Source: Chrysomallon squamiferum (Eukaryota > Mollusca > Gastropoda > Neomphalida > Peltospiridae). Taken from it: a stretch of 35,000 nt of DNA. Each line of letters starts with the position of its first letter. Position 1 is the first letter of the stretch. Made by a program: the position numbers and the translations under genes. Of this stretch, positions 24,813 through 34,067 are shown in pieces. The notes under the pieces were generated by a model. It worked only from the letters and a program-made list of their open reading frames with translations. It did not search any database and was not told the origin of the DNA. Location of the stretch: contig CM022668.1 in the NCBI GenBank assembly GCA_012295275.1, forward strand, positions 5,821,489 through 5,856,488, in the 5' to 3' direction.

Positions 24813-25079
24813 GTAAGTTAGTAAATAATAAAATACGAAAATTCATGGTAGAACTAAAAGCAGCAGTAGTAGCTGTTGTTGTAATAATGATGGTGTTAGC
24901 AGTAGAGTAGAAAGTAGAATGAATACTAGTATTCAGTAACAGCAGAAGCAATAGAAAAAACAAAACAACAGACGTAGTACTACTACTACTACTACTACTA
25001 CTACTATATATATACATACATATATATGCATGTTAACATTAATAATGGTTTGACTTACCCCTATTATTGTTGTAGCCAT
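18025..25079 (-). CDS. Sp8/Sp9-class (Sp6-9) zinc-finger transcription factor, two coding exons
   Basis: Nuclear DNA-binding regulator of the Sp/buttonhead family, which binds GC/GT boxes; Sp6-9 members act in appendage, neural and anterior patterning. The 448-residue model joins a 7-codon exon (25079-25059) to 19350-18025 across a 5.7-kb intron. Order: MATTIIG, the Sp box [19 protein letters not shown], a Ser/Thr/Ala-rich activation region with SWWDVHP-type Sp6-9 motif, the buttonhead box CDCPNCQE, three C2H2 fingers, and an acidic Ser-rich tail. The start resembles vertebrate SP8/SP9 (MATS, then [13 protein letters not shown]). The internal ATG at 19317 corresponds to the shorter vertebrate SP8 start. 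It could be called Sp8/9; orthology within Sp6-9 needs a tree. Confidence 0.88.
19351..19678 (-). repeat. Tandem array duplicating the Sp8/9 3' splice site
   Basis: About eight units of 35-66 bases, most about 38-41. On the minus strand each carries a T/G-rich tract, TTTTTCAG (or TTTCCAG) and the first bases of the exon, GAATCTCATCCTCACTG. Acceptor-like AGs abut exon starts at 19350, 19388, 19429, 19470, 19508, 19574, 19621 and 19656. Units of 38 and 41 both change frame. Only 19470 and 19656 are in frame with 19350, adding 40 or 102 Cys/Val-rich residues. Confidence 0.85.
19679..20150. repeat. GGAT/GAAT tetranucleotide satellite with higher-order repeat
   Basis: Mixed ATGG and ATGA tetramers. 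A longer block, GGAAAATTAATAAATGATGA followed by tagatgaatgaatgaatgag, occurs twice about 148 bases apart (near 19954 and 20107). Confidence 0.85.
20151..20985. other. Sp intron, repeat-rich
   Basis: CTAA repeats near 20225-20258, TATG repeats at 20436-20468 and (AC)n at 20473-20512 followed by AT. The remainder is A-rich. No exon was seen. Confidence 0.65.
20990..21340. promoter_or_regulatory. Intronic higher-complexity island with PBX-HOX-type site
   Basis: About 350 bases free of simple repeats and richer in CpG, within the Sp intron. CCATAAATCA at 21229-21238 is the exact reverse complement of TGATTTATGG, the classic PBX-posterior HOX composite site. ATTTTAATG and GATTAATTTAA stretches offer further homeodomain cores. 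Candidate enhancer; conservation cannot be checked here. Confidence 0.35.
21391..21729. repeat. (CT)n array with CTCGCTCAAT interruptions
   Basis: Roughly 340 bases of CT dinucleotide, interrupted in the middle by repeated TCTCGCTCAATCTCTC blocks and one AT tract. Confidence 0.92.
21730..23015. other. Sp intron, AT-rich
   Basis: (GA)n at 22131-22209, CAGA repeats near 22815-22840 and otherwise unremarkable AT-rich sequence. No exon was recognised. Confidence 0.65.
23016..23460. promoter_or_regulatory. Intronic island with T-box and CSL-type sites
   Basis: Two complex patches flank a poly-A run (23204-23243). TTCACACCT at 23084-23092 is the reverse complement of the T-box half-site AGGTGTGAA. 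TTCCCACA at 23363-23370 is the reverse complement of TGTGGGAA, the Su(H)/RBPJ consensus. ATGGCGGCC near 23377 resembles a YY1 core. Candidate enhancer by motif and complexity only. Confidence 0.3.
23499..25058. other. Sp intron (exon 1 side), microsatellite-dense
   Basis: T-run at 23499-23524, AGT/AGC/TTA arrays at 23688-23900, AAAAT pentamers at about 24160-24240, TTTA repeats near 24620-24650, (AAT)n at 24751-24812 and (TAC)n at 24978-25005. The donor GTAAGT (minus) is at 25058-25053. Confidence 0.7.
25059..25079 (-). CDS. Sp8/9-class first coding exon (7 codons)
   Basis: The minus strand reads ATG GCT ACA ACA ATA ATA GGG followed by GTAAGT, giving MATTIIG in phase 0, which joins [13 protein letters not shown] of the main exon in frame. 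Vertebrate SP8/SP9 begin MATS followed by a two-residue hydrophobic pair, G and E at the same spacing, so this tiny exon is well supported despite its size. An in-frame TAA at 25103-25101, 24 bases upstream, makes this the first possible start. Confidence 0.8.
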
Positions 25080-25103
25080 TCGCCGCCGTTTCGAAAAGTT
25101 TTA

Positions 25104-25225
25104 AAGTTTCCACGCTTTGACAGTTTTTAACTATTTTATACAAACAGTTTTCGTGTATGTTTCACCCGTGAAAAATCGCTTTCTAATGTTTCAGTGTGTT
25201 TTTTGTTTTTTCCTTTTACCTTTTA

Positions 25226-25282
<57 letters not shown>

Positions 25283-25545
25283 TTTTTTTTTTTTTTTTTT
25301 TTTAAATATTAATTTTCTATTTGTTTTTTAGTTTTTCGTTTATTTTCTTTCTTTCTTAATTTCTTCGTTTTATATTTCTTAATATCTTCACCACATTTCC
25401 TTATTCCTCAAATAATTGATTTTTTTTTTTCTCTATCCAGATTTTCTATTTTCTGAACTTAAATTATATGTATTTCCCTAACGTTGTGTTTTATGTTGAC
25501 TATGATGTCACTGTCCCACGCGATGTCTGAGTCCACTCTCAGACT
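25104..25545 (-). other. Sp8/9 upstream leader region
   Basis: Immediately upstream of the start codon on the minus strand: a short complex stretch (25080-25200), then (TTA)n at 25229-25280, a T-run and T-rich sequence. Probably 5'UTR or proximal promoter. No clear TATA box was seen here. Confidence 0.4.
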
Positions 25546-25549
25546 CTTT

Positions 25550-26110
25550 ATTTCTACAAGAAAATTATCAGTTTCTCCCGTTGCATCAATTTTCTCACTA
25601 CGTTTCTCAATTTCCTTGCGTAAACAGTCAATTTCTCAAGCACCTATCTCCTCTATTTTCTGTCGAGCTTATCAGTTTTCTCAGATATATTTTCTTTTTC
25701 CTCTACTATGTTATTTTCTTTTGTTATCTTTTTTTCACGTACGTTCTGTTATCTTCACGTACGTTGTCTTTATTTCACGTACGTTGTTTTTTTCTCTCTC
25801 ACGTAATGTCAGACTGTTCGCGTTATTTCGTTATATTTTGACACGTAACGTCAAAATCTTCACGTACGTTTCCTTTTCTCTCACGTAATGTCAACTTCAC
25901 GTGGTTTTTTTTTACGTTATATTTTCACTAGTAACGTCAATTTCTTCACGTACGTCACATGAACTGCTGACTTCGCGTATTTTGTGTTATATTTCGACAC
26001 GTAACGTCAATTTCTTCTATATGCGTTCTCTATCTTCTCACTTAGACTGTTTATTTCTTCAAATGAGTTCTCTGTTCCCACAGGTGACGTCAATTTACTT
26101 CGCATCCGTT
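25550..26110. repeat. Degenerate ACGT-rich array (CACGTACGT / CACGTAACGTCA)
   Basis: Units close to TCAATTTCTTCACGTACGTT recur across about 550 bases. CACGTACGT occurs at 25737, 25756, 25776, 25861 and 25947; CACGTAATGTCA and CACGTAACGTCA each occur twice. The left third is more diverged (CAATTTTCTCACTACGTTTCTC). Long open frames across it are a by-product of the repeat. Confidence 0.75.
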
Positions 26111-26665
26111 TTCTTGCAAACTTCTTCCCGTAAACTTCTTCTGTTTCTTCGCTGTCTATTTTTCAATAGTGCGACCTTCCTTTCGAGTTATCGTTTACAC
26201 AATTGTGTGTATTAGAAGACAGCCGGCCCGCCTATTCTTTGACAGATACTCGCGGAGGTGCGCATTCAGACTATTTATAACTACCAACCAGAACCCTTCT
26301 AAACCGCTTAATTGCACCTCTTATCACTGGAGAGCTCTTAATACGCTGATCACTCGGTTGTTTTCGTGTCATTTCGGCAGCGATCATTGCTGTAATTTCG
26401 GCGATGCGGTATTGAAAAGGGTCTGAAATTGATGTCATCGGGGGAAAAATAAGTGCCGCGGTACTCGGATGTGCCGGGTTCGGCGAAAGTTTTTTAAATT
26501 GCGGAAATGTGATTGGGATCTGGCGCGTGTTGACTGTTAATTTCATATTCATTTAAATTAATTCGACACAGAAGGGGATGCGAGCGATTTCAATTAAAGA
26601 GAAATAGATTAGCGATGATGACATATCGATCTTGTGAAAACGCGTCGAAGTGTTTGGTTTTTTGT
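26111..26665. promoter_or_regulatory. GC-richer island upstream of Sp8/9, candidate promoter
   Basis: About 550 bases with few repeats. The minus strand carries TATAAATAG at 26279-26271, a good TATA match, with a GC-box-like GGCGGGCCGG at about 26234-26225 just downstream, placing a possible minus-strand start near 26245. A TGATGTCATCGG site lies near 26430 and homeodomain cores near 26540-26565. It could equally be an enhancer. No coding exon was recognised. Confidence 0.35.
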
Positions 26666-26894
26666 TATTAATAAAGTAGAAATGGTTACGGAAATGTTAA
26701 ATGTTTACTCGAATGTATTATATACGATATACTACGTAAATACAAATTTAGATTTTTGTCGCCGATAATTGTATTAAATGAATAATAATTAAAAGAAAAG
26801 TAATCACAATTGCACCACCAATAAAAACGGTAGTAGTAGCACTTGTAGCAGTAGTAACAGATATATAGTAGTGGAAGTATTAGTGATAGTAGTG

Positions 26895-26961
<67 letters not shown>

Positions 26962-27775
26962 TGATGATGATGATGATGATGATAATAATAATAATAATAA
27001 TCATGATGATGATGATGAAAGTGATAAATATATATATAATACATTTTGTTTTCTTTTTACGTTTGTAAGCATGCATTATGTGTGTGTGCGTGTGCGTGTT
27101 CCTTTAGGTTTTTTTGCATGTACTTATCTATGTATATTTGTATGTATGTTTGTACGTTTGCGTGTGTATGTATGTAAGTATGTATGTATGTATGTATGTA
27201 TGTATGTATGTATGTATGTATGTATGTATGTATGTATGTATGTATGTATGTATAGCCTACGAATGAAACAATACAAATAAATATACGAATTTATAATAAC
27301 CAAAATTTAAACGGCTAATCTAAACTATTAAAAAAAATGTATATCTATAAATTTTCTGAAACACGATCATACCTACATTAAAGTAAATTCAATTAAACAA
27401 ACACGGAAATAAATAAAACATTATTATCAACATTTTAGTCAAATTATGTTGCCCGCAGAGAAACCTTTAGCATTTTTCAAAATGTATGCTTCTAAATTTT
27501 TAAAAATAATAAGAAATAAAAAATAAAAAATTAAAAATTAAAAACGCAACAACAAAACTACAAATTTAAGTGAAAATACGCATCGTTAAAATCCTTTAAT
27601 TTTTGTTTTCCGTTTATAAAATTTGAGCTGTGCATATGATATCTCTTTATTTATTTAAATTGGGAGACTAGTAAATTTATTTTATATTTTGTAGGTATAT
27701 TATATTAGTATGTATTTCATTTGGAATTCAGAATATGTATTTATTTACTACAATATTTATACACATACATACAAT
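26666..27775. other. Upstream spacer
   Basis: (AAT)/(GAT)n at 26898-27017, (GTAT)n at 27172-27254, and AT-rich unique sequence to 27770. No gene was seen. Confidence 0.7.
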
Positions 27776-28056
27776 GAGCAAAATAAGCACGTGCTTAGGG
27801 CATCAAGGCATCTCAGAAATTTTTCGTAGCCGAATTTAGCATTTAAGTTATTAAATTAATTAAATTTATAGCCATTTTCAAAATTTAATAAAATATGAAT
27901 AAGTTTTGTTTATAAACTGTTCTCTCCTGTGTAATCATGTTTATCCTTCAAAATAAAGTACATTTTTTTTTTTTTTATTTTGAATACAAATGTATGGGGG
28001 CACCAACTTTTTTTATTGCTAATGGCATCGAAGAGTCTTAATCCGGCCCTCCACAT
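27776..28056 (-). mobile_element. Probable hAT-type DNA transposon remnant
   Basis: The right edge on the minus strand reads GAGGGCCGGATTAAGACTC, resembling the CAGGGCCGGATTAAG ends common to many hAT elements, followed by TTGGTGCCCCCATAC. The left edge contains GCCCTAAGCACGTGCTTATT (minus strand), a typical partner block. The interior is AT-rich and non-coding, so this is a non-autonomous or decayed copy. No clean 8-base target duplication was identified. Confidence 0.45.
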
Positions 28057-28057
28057 A

Positions 28058-28101
28058 CATACATATACATATATATTCATATACATACATACATACATAC
28101 A

Positions 28102-28181
<80 letters not shown>

Positions 28182-28187
28182 TATATA

Positions 28188-28235
<48 letters not shown>

Positions 28236-28236
28236 C
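28058..28236. repeat. Alternating (CATA)n and (AT)n blocks
   Basis: Three rounds of ACAT tetramers followed by AT dinucleotides, directly abutting the transposon remnant. Confidence 0.9.
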
Positions 28237-28467
28237 GTACTTAATCTGGTTTGTTCGTTAGTTTATATTTTATTTTATTTTGTTACGGGTGGATTTAGAT
28301 CAGTGATGCATGTCTGTTTGTTTGAAATTTACAAATTGCGCGAGGTTAAAGATTGACAATTTGATGACAAGAATTCTTTAAGAAGAGAACAAAATTAAAA
28401 ACACGGAGAAAAATAAACGAATGAACGAACGAAAGAAACAAACAACCAGCCAATAAATAAATAAATA

Positions 28468-28503
<36 letters not shown>

Positions 28504-29558
28504 AGTTAACAAATAACACAAAGAAATAAAATTATTATTTTCATTTATATCACAAATTTTCGTCAGTCAAAAAAAAAAAAAAAAAAAAAAAAATAAAAAA
28601 ATTAATAAATAAATAAACAGGTAAATAAATAAATAAATAAATAAACAAATAAATAAATAAAGAAAGAAAGAAAGAAAGAAAGCAATCAAGAAAGAAAGAA
28701 GTAGTTTAAAACTATTTTATTTATTCATTTGTTTACTTATTTATTTATTTATTTATTTATTTGTCTATTTGTTTGTTTGCTGATTTTTTATTTATTTTAT
28801 TTTGTTTTTGTGTTTCTTTCTTTCTTTCTACGATGATATTTTCCTTTTCATCTTCGTTTTTCTGAGATTATTTTATTGTTTAATTTTCTCAGTTTACGTT
28901 TCTCACTCAAATTCTATAATAACAATGATGAATAATTTATGGGACGATTCGGTTGTAACTAATAATTAGAGAAAACTCAAATCTGAGTCCAGTTCCTGCG
29001 TGCTTTGTGTCCCTACGTTTGATCCTTTTTTTAAAATTAGTAACTTATAATTAGCTGAAACGAAAATTTGTGGTTTATCAGCGGGTATTAATTTATTTAT
29101 ATTTGTTCATTATTTTGACTGTTGTTGAAACTGATAGTTTATAATTAACATAATTAAACATGTGAATGTTTAAATATAGTGCTTCAGTTTATTTAGTCTG
29201 AAAAGTGGTGAAATTTATAACTTTTAATTAAAAAAAGTTAAAACCCAAAATCAGGAGACGCGATTTTGGGATTTATTAGTTTCATCGTTCTGGTAAATTT
29301 GAAATAACTAAAATTTAAAATAACTAAAATTTAAAATAATTCTTTACATACGTTTTGTTATCATTAGTTTGAAAAATATTTTTTTTTTTTAAAATAACTA
29401 TTTATAATTAGTAAAATTTGATATTTGAGTTTTATCTACGTCCGTTTCTGTTGAATAGTTTTCGAAATTTAAAATGTGTCGTTTTTATTCATTTATTTGT
29501 TTCTTGTTCTTCTTATAGTTAGTTCCATGTTTGTTTATTTTATTTTGTTTTATGGGTC

Positions 29559-29596
<38 letters not shown>

Positions 29597-29634
29597 TTTA
29601 TAAATATTATTATTATTATTATTAATATTATAAA

Positions 29635-29677
<43 letters not shown>

Positions 29678-30775
29678 AATATTATTATTATTGTCTGAAT
29701 TTGTTTTTTTATTAGTATATGGTTTTATATCGAAAGGCGGAGTATATATTTATTTATTTATCTTTTTATTTATTCTTTATAGTTGTTGTTGTATTAATAT
29801 ATTGATTTATATGCTCAGTTATTTAATTTATTTTTACTGTTATATATTTTTTTGATTTTTTAATTAGGCTATTTATTAATACTTACTACTTACTTTTTTA
29901 ATTTATTTATTTATTTATTTAATTTGTTACTTTGAATGACTGTTAAAATGAAATTTATTTTATTCGTCCTCACTTTGTTGTTTCAACAGAAAATTGTTCC
30001 TAAACTGTTTTGATTTACTTTATATATTCATAAAAAAAAAAAACACATTAAAAATAAACAAATTTCTTACAGTCCATTAAAGCGTAGCAAAATCTAATTA
30101 TTTTACTTGAAAGAAATTCTAATTTTAAATATAAGTCGATGTTTTGTGAGGATGAATTTTTCAGGTTGCTCGTACATTTTTTTTTTTTTTTGTTCCTTTA
30201 ATTAAGTGATCTTTCTCTCTCTCTCTCTCTCTGGAAATAGTCACAGAGTGATGATAGAAAAATGGCGTGTGTGTATATATATATATATATATTAGATCAT
30301 TTATTTTTACGTAGCAATGTCTCTTCAAATAAAATAAAAAATGATTTTCTTTTAAGCTTAACGGAGTTTTGCTCTTTTTTTTTTAATTTTTTTTTTTTTA
30401 AATTTTATTCTTTTATTTATTTTATTATATTTATTTTTGTTATTTATTTGAATGTTAACCTAACCAGTTCTTCTGTTTTTACCTGTGTAAAATATCGGTC
30501 AAATCATCCCGTCTGCTTTTCTTAAACAAACAGATCCCATTAACCAGAAGTTGAAAGTAAGATAATATATTTATAATCAAAACCAACGAACTAACCATCT
30601 AACTAACTAACTAACTAACTAAATAAATAAATAAATAAGAACAGAAAAAATAACAACAATAATAAAAACATTTAAAAAAAAAAAAAAAAAAAGACAAAAG
30701 ACAAAAAAAAAAAAAAAAAAATACGATTTACAAGAAATTCTCGCACTTAATTTGGCGCGAAAAAAAAAAAAAATT
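28237..30775. other. AT-rich spacer, low complexity
   Basis: AAAG/AAAT repeats at about 28455-28700, TTTA repeats near 28730-28765, (ATT)n with periodic ATAAATATT interruptions at 29561-29693, CTAA repeats near 30598-30622 and A-runs near 30673-30720. Otherwise featureless AT-rich sequence. Confidence 0.7.
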
Positions 30776-30779
30776 AATA

Positions 30780-31400
30780 AAAAAAGCGAAAACAGACGAG
30801 CCCGAGGCGCACGTGCATTTTAGCGCCGGGCAATTTACATAAAGACGCTTTCTCCCCGCCGAATCTATTTCTCGAGTCTGTTGTGACCTTTCTCTCAGAC
30901 AAGTCCCGTGATGAGAGCAATCGAGTGAGGAAGTCGCGAGAATTAAGCGATGTTCAAGAAAACAGATAATCGGCAGACGGCAGCTTTCTTTGAAGGCGAA
31001 GAAAAGAGCTCGCGCACGCTACGTATCCGCAGTCACAACACGAGGTCGGGATATTCGCGTACGAACAACCAATGAAATTACAGCTGGGCGCGCGCGAGGG
31101 CCGGTCCCTCGGGATCAAATTAAAATGCTTGTATTCCGAATTTAAATCGTTGTCGTTTTCGTTCGGGAATCTCTGATTAAAGACAATGACTATATAATTA
31201 TAATTGCATTCGATTTTCTTGACATTTATAATAAGATGGCATCGAAGTGATTTTGTGTAATTTTGTGTAATTTTCTCTAGTTAATGATCCCCATTTGACA
31301 ACAAAGTCAATAACGATTGGTGCACTCGGAGCGGAATAATGAATGCTCCCTCGATATCGCATGAATACAAATATGGCTGAAAGGTCAATGCAAATGGCGA
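30780..31400. promoter_or_regulatory. GC-richer, repeat-free island upstream of Sp8/9
   Basis: About 600 bases with high CpG for this window (30795-31110) grading into a homeodomain-rich AT segment (TATAATTATAATTG near 31192). Motifs include TGACCT (nuclear-receptor half-site) near 30886, CTTTGAA (TCF-like) near 30987 and CCAATGAAA near 31071. No coding exon was found in six frames. Probably a distal enhancer or an alternative promoter; inference from composition. Confidence 0.35.
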
Positions 31401-32079
31401 TTTTTTTTCTCTCTCTCTCTTCTTCGCTCTTTCTTTAAGTCATTTTTTTTTTTTTTTTTTTTTTTCAAGACGACGATACAAGATCAGATGTTTCCGAAGT
31501 AGGTGAACAATGTCGTTACTTTAATTAAGAGTGTAATTTATTGATCGAATTAGTTAAATCGTCGCTAATGGTAACGACAAAACGATATTTTTCGTTTTCT
31601 CATATTTTCCTTTCGTTTCGGATGAAGTATGTAATTTAAAATAATTGTGATGACACGGCGTACGGACGCACAGACAAAACGAACCCGTGATCATAGCGTT
31701 AATTGCGAAACATGCAATTAGATAAACAAGACCTGTATCCATCGACCACCTGCGCTATATCTGATTATGAGACCACCTTCTGTAACGGATAAAATTATAA
31801 CTGGCAAGAATAAAATATATTAAAATGACTTGCGTTCAAGTTAGACATAACACGATGAACAATTTCACTAAACACGATCTTGTACAAAACGACCACCTAA
31901 ACAAACAGGACATTATTACTGATTCTCTAATCATATATATATAATAGATATTGATTACAAAAGAGTAATTCATATATATATATATATATATATATCTTAC
32001 AATGAACTATTTAATTTACGGGAAACTTTTTAGTACAAACACCAACATAAATACGTCATTGTAAACCCATTAACAACTA
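31401..32079. other. Upstream spacer, partly non-repetitive
   Basis: CT and T runs (31408-31465), then non-repetitive sequence to about 31910, including a 62-codon minus-strand frame at 31554-31742 with no recognisable protein signal. AT dinucleotides at 31970-31995. Confidence 0.5.
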
Positions 32080-32350
32080 ATGCTATATTTCTTTCCCCGA
32101 GATAATTTAGAACCAGACTAATCCGGGACTAACGAGAGACTAAAAGTATCGGGATCAAATTTCGTCGGGGTCTTGCAGTACGTCACGTGGTTTCAATGAC
32201 GTATAACAGATCCCGGAACGTGATTTTTTTTTTCTTTATTTGCTGTGCTGCCCTGGATGCAAATGCAAACCATTCCGTGACGGCCATATTCGTTGTAAAA
32301 TATTTATTTAATAATCAAAACGTGGTGCAATTACGTTAAAGCACGTGAAA
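32080..32350. promoter_or_regulatory. Island with POU octamer and ACGT/E-box motifs
   Basis: ATGCAAAT at 32257-32264 is the exact POU octamer and continues ATGCAAATGCAAA. TACGTCACGTGG near 32179 combines an ACGTCA half-CRE with CACGTG. TAATCC (Otx-like) lies near 32119. Low repeat content. Candidate regulatory element. Confidence 0.3.
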
Positions 32351-32480
32351 GTCAACCACTTAATAATACAAATACACACGTAATAATAATACACAAGCTT
32401 AAACTGCATATTCATTAACTTTATATGATAAATTCAGTTTTTGAAAAAAAAAAAATAATAATAATAATAAAATGAATAAA

Positions 32481-32558
<78 letters not shown>

Positions 32559-33210
32559 TAAAATTATAAAAAAAGAAAAAACAACCAAAAAATACTACTA
32601 CTTTTACTGTGTATATATATACTTTAAATCTTCCAGTATATGACAATATATTTTCTTGTCATATAAAAATAATAATAATAATGGTATTACTATATATATA
32701 TATATACATTGTGTTATAGGTACATACACACCCATGAACCCGCAAATGACAGCTATTTTCGACAAGATTATTATTATTATTATTACTAATATAACTTTTA
32801 CTATTATTATTATTACTACTACTACTACTACTATTACTATTACGATACTATTACTACTGTTGTTGTTACTATAATAATTATTAACGTCATCGCCATTATT
32901 TCTAAAATATAACTTTGTGAATATTATTTACTGTATTTCTGTTTCTCTCTTATTTTTCAGACGCACTGAAATGAAATACTGTGATGATGTTTTAGCGTGC
33001 GGTGGACAATTTTCTGCTATTTTTGGTTGATATAATGTTTGTGTGACACAAGTAAGATAAGATTACAAGTAATATAAATAATATTTAAAAAGTAAAAGAA
33101 ACGCAACATGAAATTTCAGAATTTAAAACGTATCTCTGATGAAAAGAAGAAACAGACTGAATGTATATTTAATTCTTCCAAATTACCTTTTACTTATTTA
33201 TTTATTTATT

Positions 33211-33245
<35 letters not shown>

Positions 33246-34031
33246 TGTTATTAATATTATTATTATTAATTTTCGTTGTTGTTTCTTGTTTTTTATAAAA
33301 AAAATTATTTGTTTTTTTATTTGTTTGTTTGTTTGTTTATTGTTGTTTCTTTAAATTTATTTATTTCTTTGTTTTAATTTATTTTTTTATTTTAATTTAA
33401 TTTTATTCTCTTTTAATTATTTATTTATGTATTTTATTTATTTATTGTCAGTTTATTTATTTAATTTACTTATTTATTTAATTTAATTCAATTTAATTTA
33501 ATTTAGTTTTATTTTATTTTATTTATGTCAGTATTTTTTCCTTGCTGTCCACACTTTTAATTTAATTTATAAATATATTTTTCTATTATCGTTATTTTTA
33601 TAATGAAGACCGATTTTTTTTAAATTTTTTTATTTTATTCTTGTGGCTCCTGTATGTATCCGGGATAAAATGGGAGCACTTTCTATAAATAGTTTTATTT
33701 TAATATCAAATTTCTTATCAGTCATGACTGTTAGCTCAAAATAATAAAATTATAAATTTTAAGTACGAAGAATTTTTTAGATTATTTATTAGTACCGCCA
33801 CTGAATATTAATATATATATATAAATAATAGTTATTATCTTCACTAGAATGAAAGTAATATAAATAATTCCTATTTATGTAGCTTAATTTTAATATATAT
33901 TTTCATTATACAAAAGTATTTTATTTGGAGTGGTTTTTCCAGTAAAATAAATTTACCCGATATATTATTTACATACAGATATAGACATATATGCATATTT
34001 ATATTTTTTTATTATTTATTTGTTAAAAAAA

Positions 34032-34067
<36 letters not shown>

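Noticed and set aside
25484-26215. Overlapping 86-134-codon frames in the ACGT array
   Set aside because: Low-complexity Ser/Phe products of a degenerate tandem repeat.
26271-26552. 93-codon minus-strand frame in the 26-kb island
   Set aside because: No homology signal or splice support; better explained as regulatory or leader sequence.
27176-28235. Array of evenly spaced repeats that could suggest a CRISPR-like structure
   Set aside because: These are simple GTAT and CATA/AT microsatellites without unique spacers, in a eukaryotic genome.
31554-31742. 62-codon minus-strand frame
   Set aside because: No recognisable domain, no splice or promoter context; a length expected by chance.
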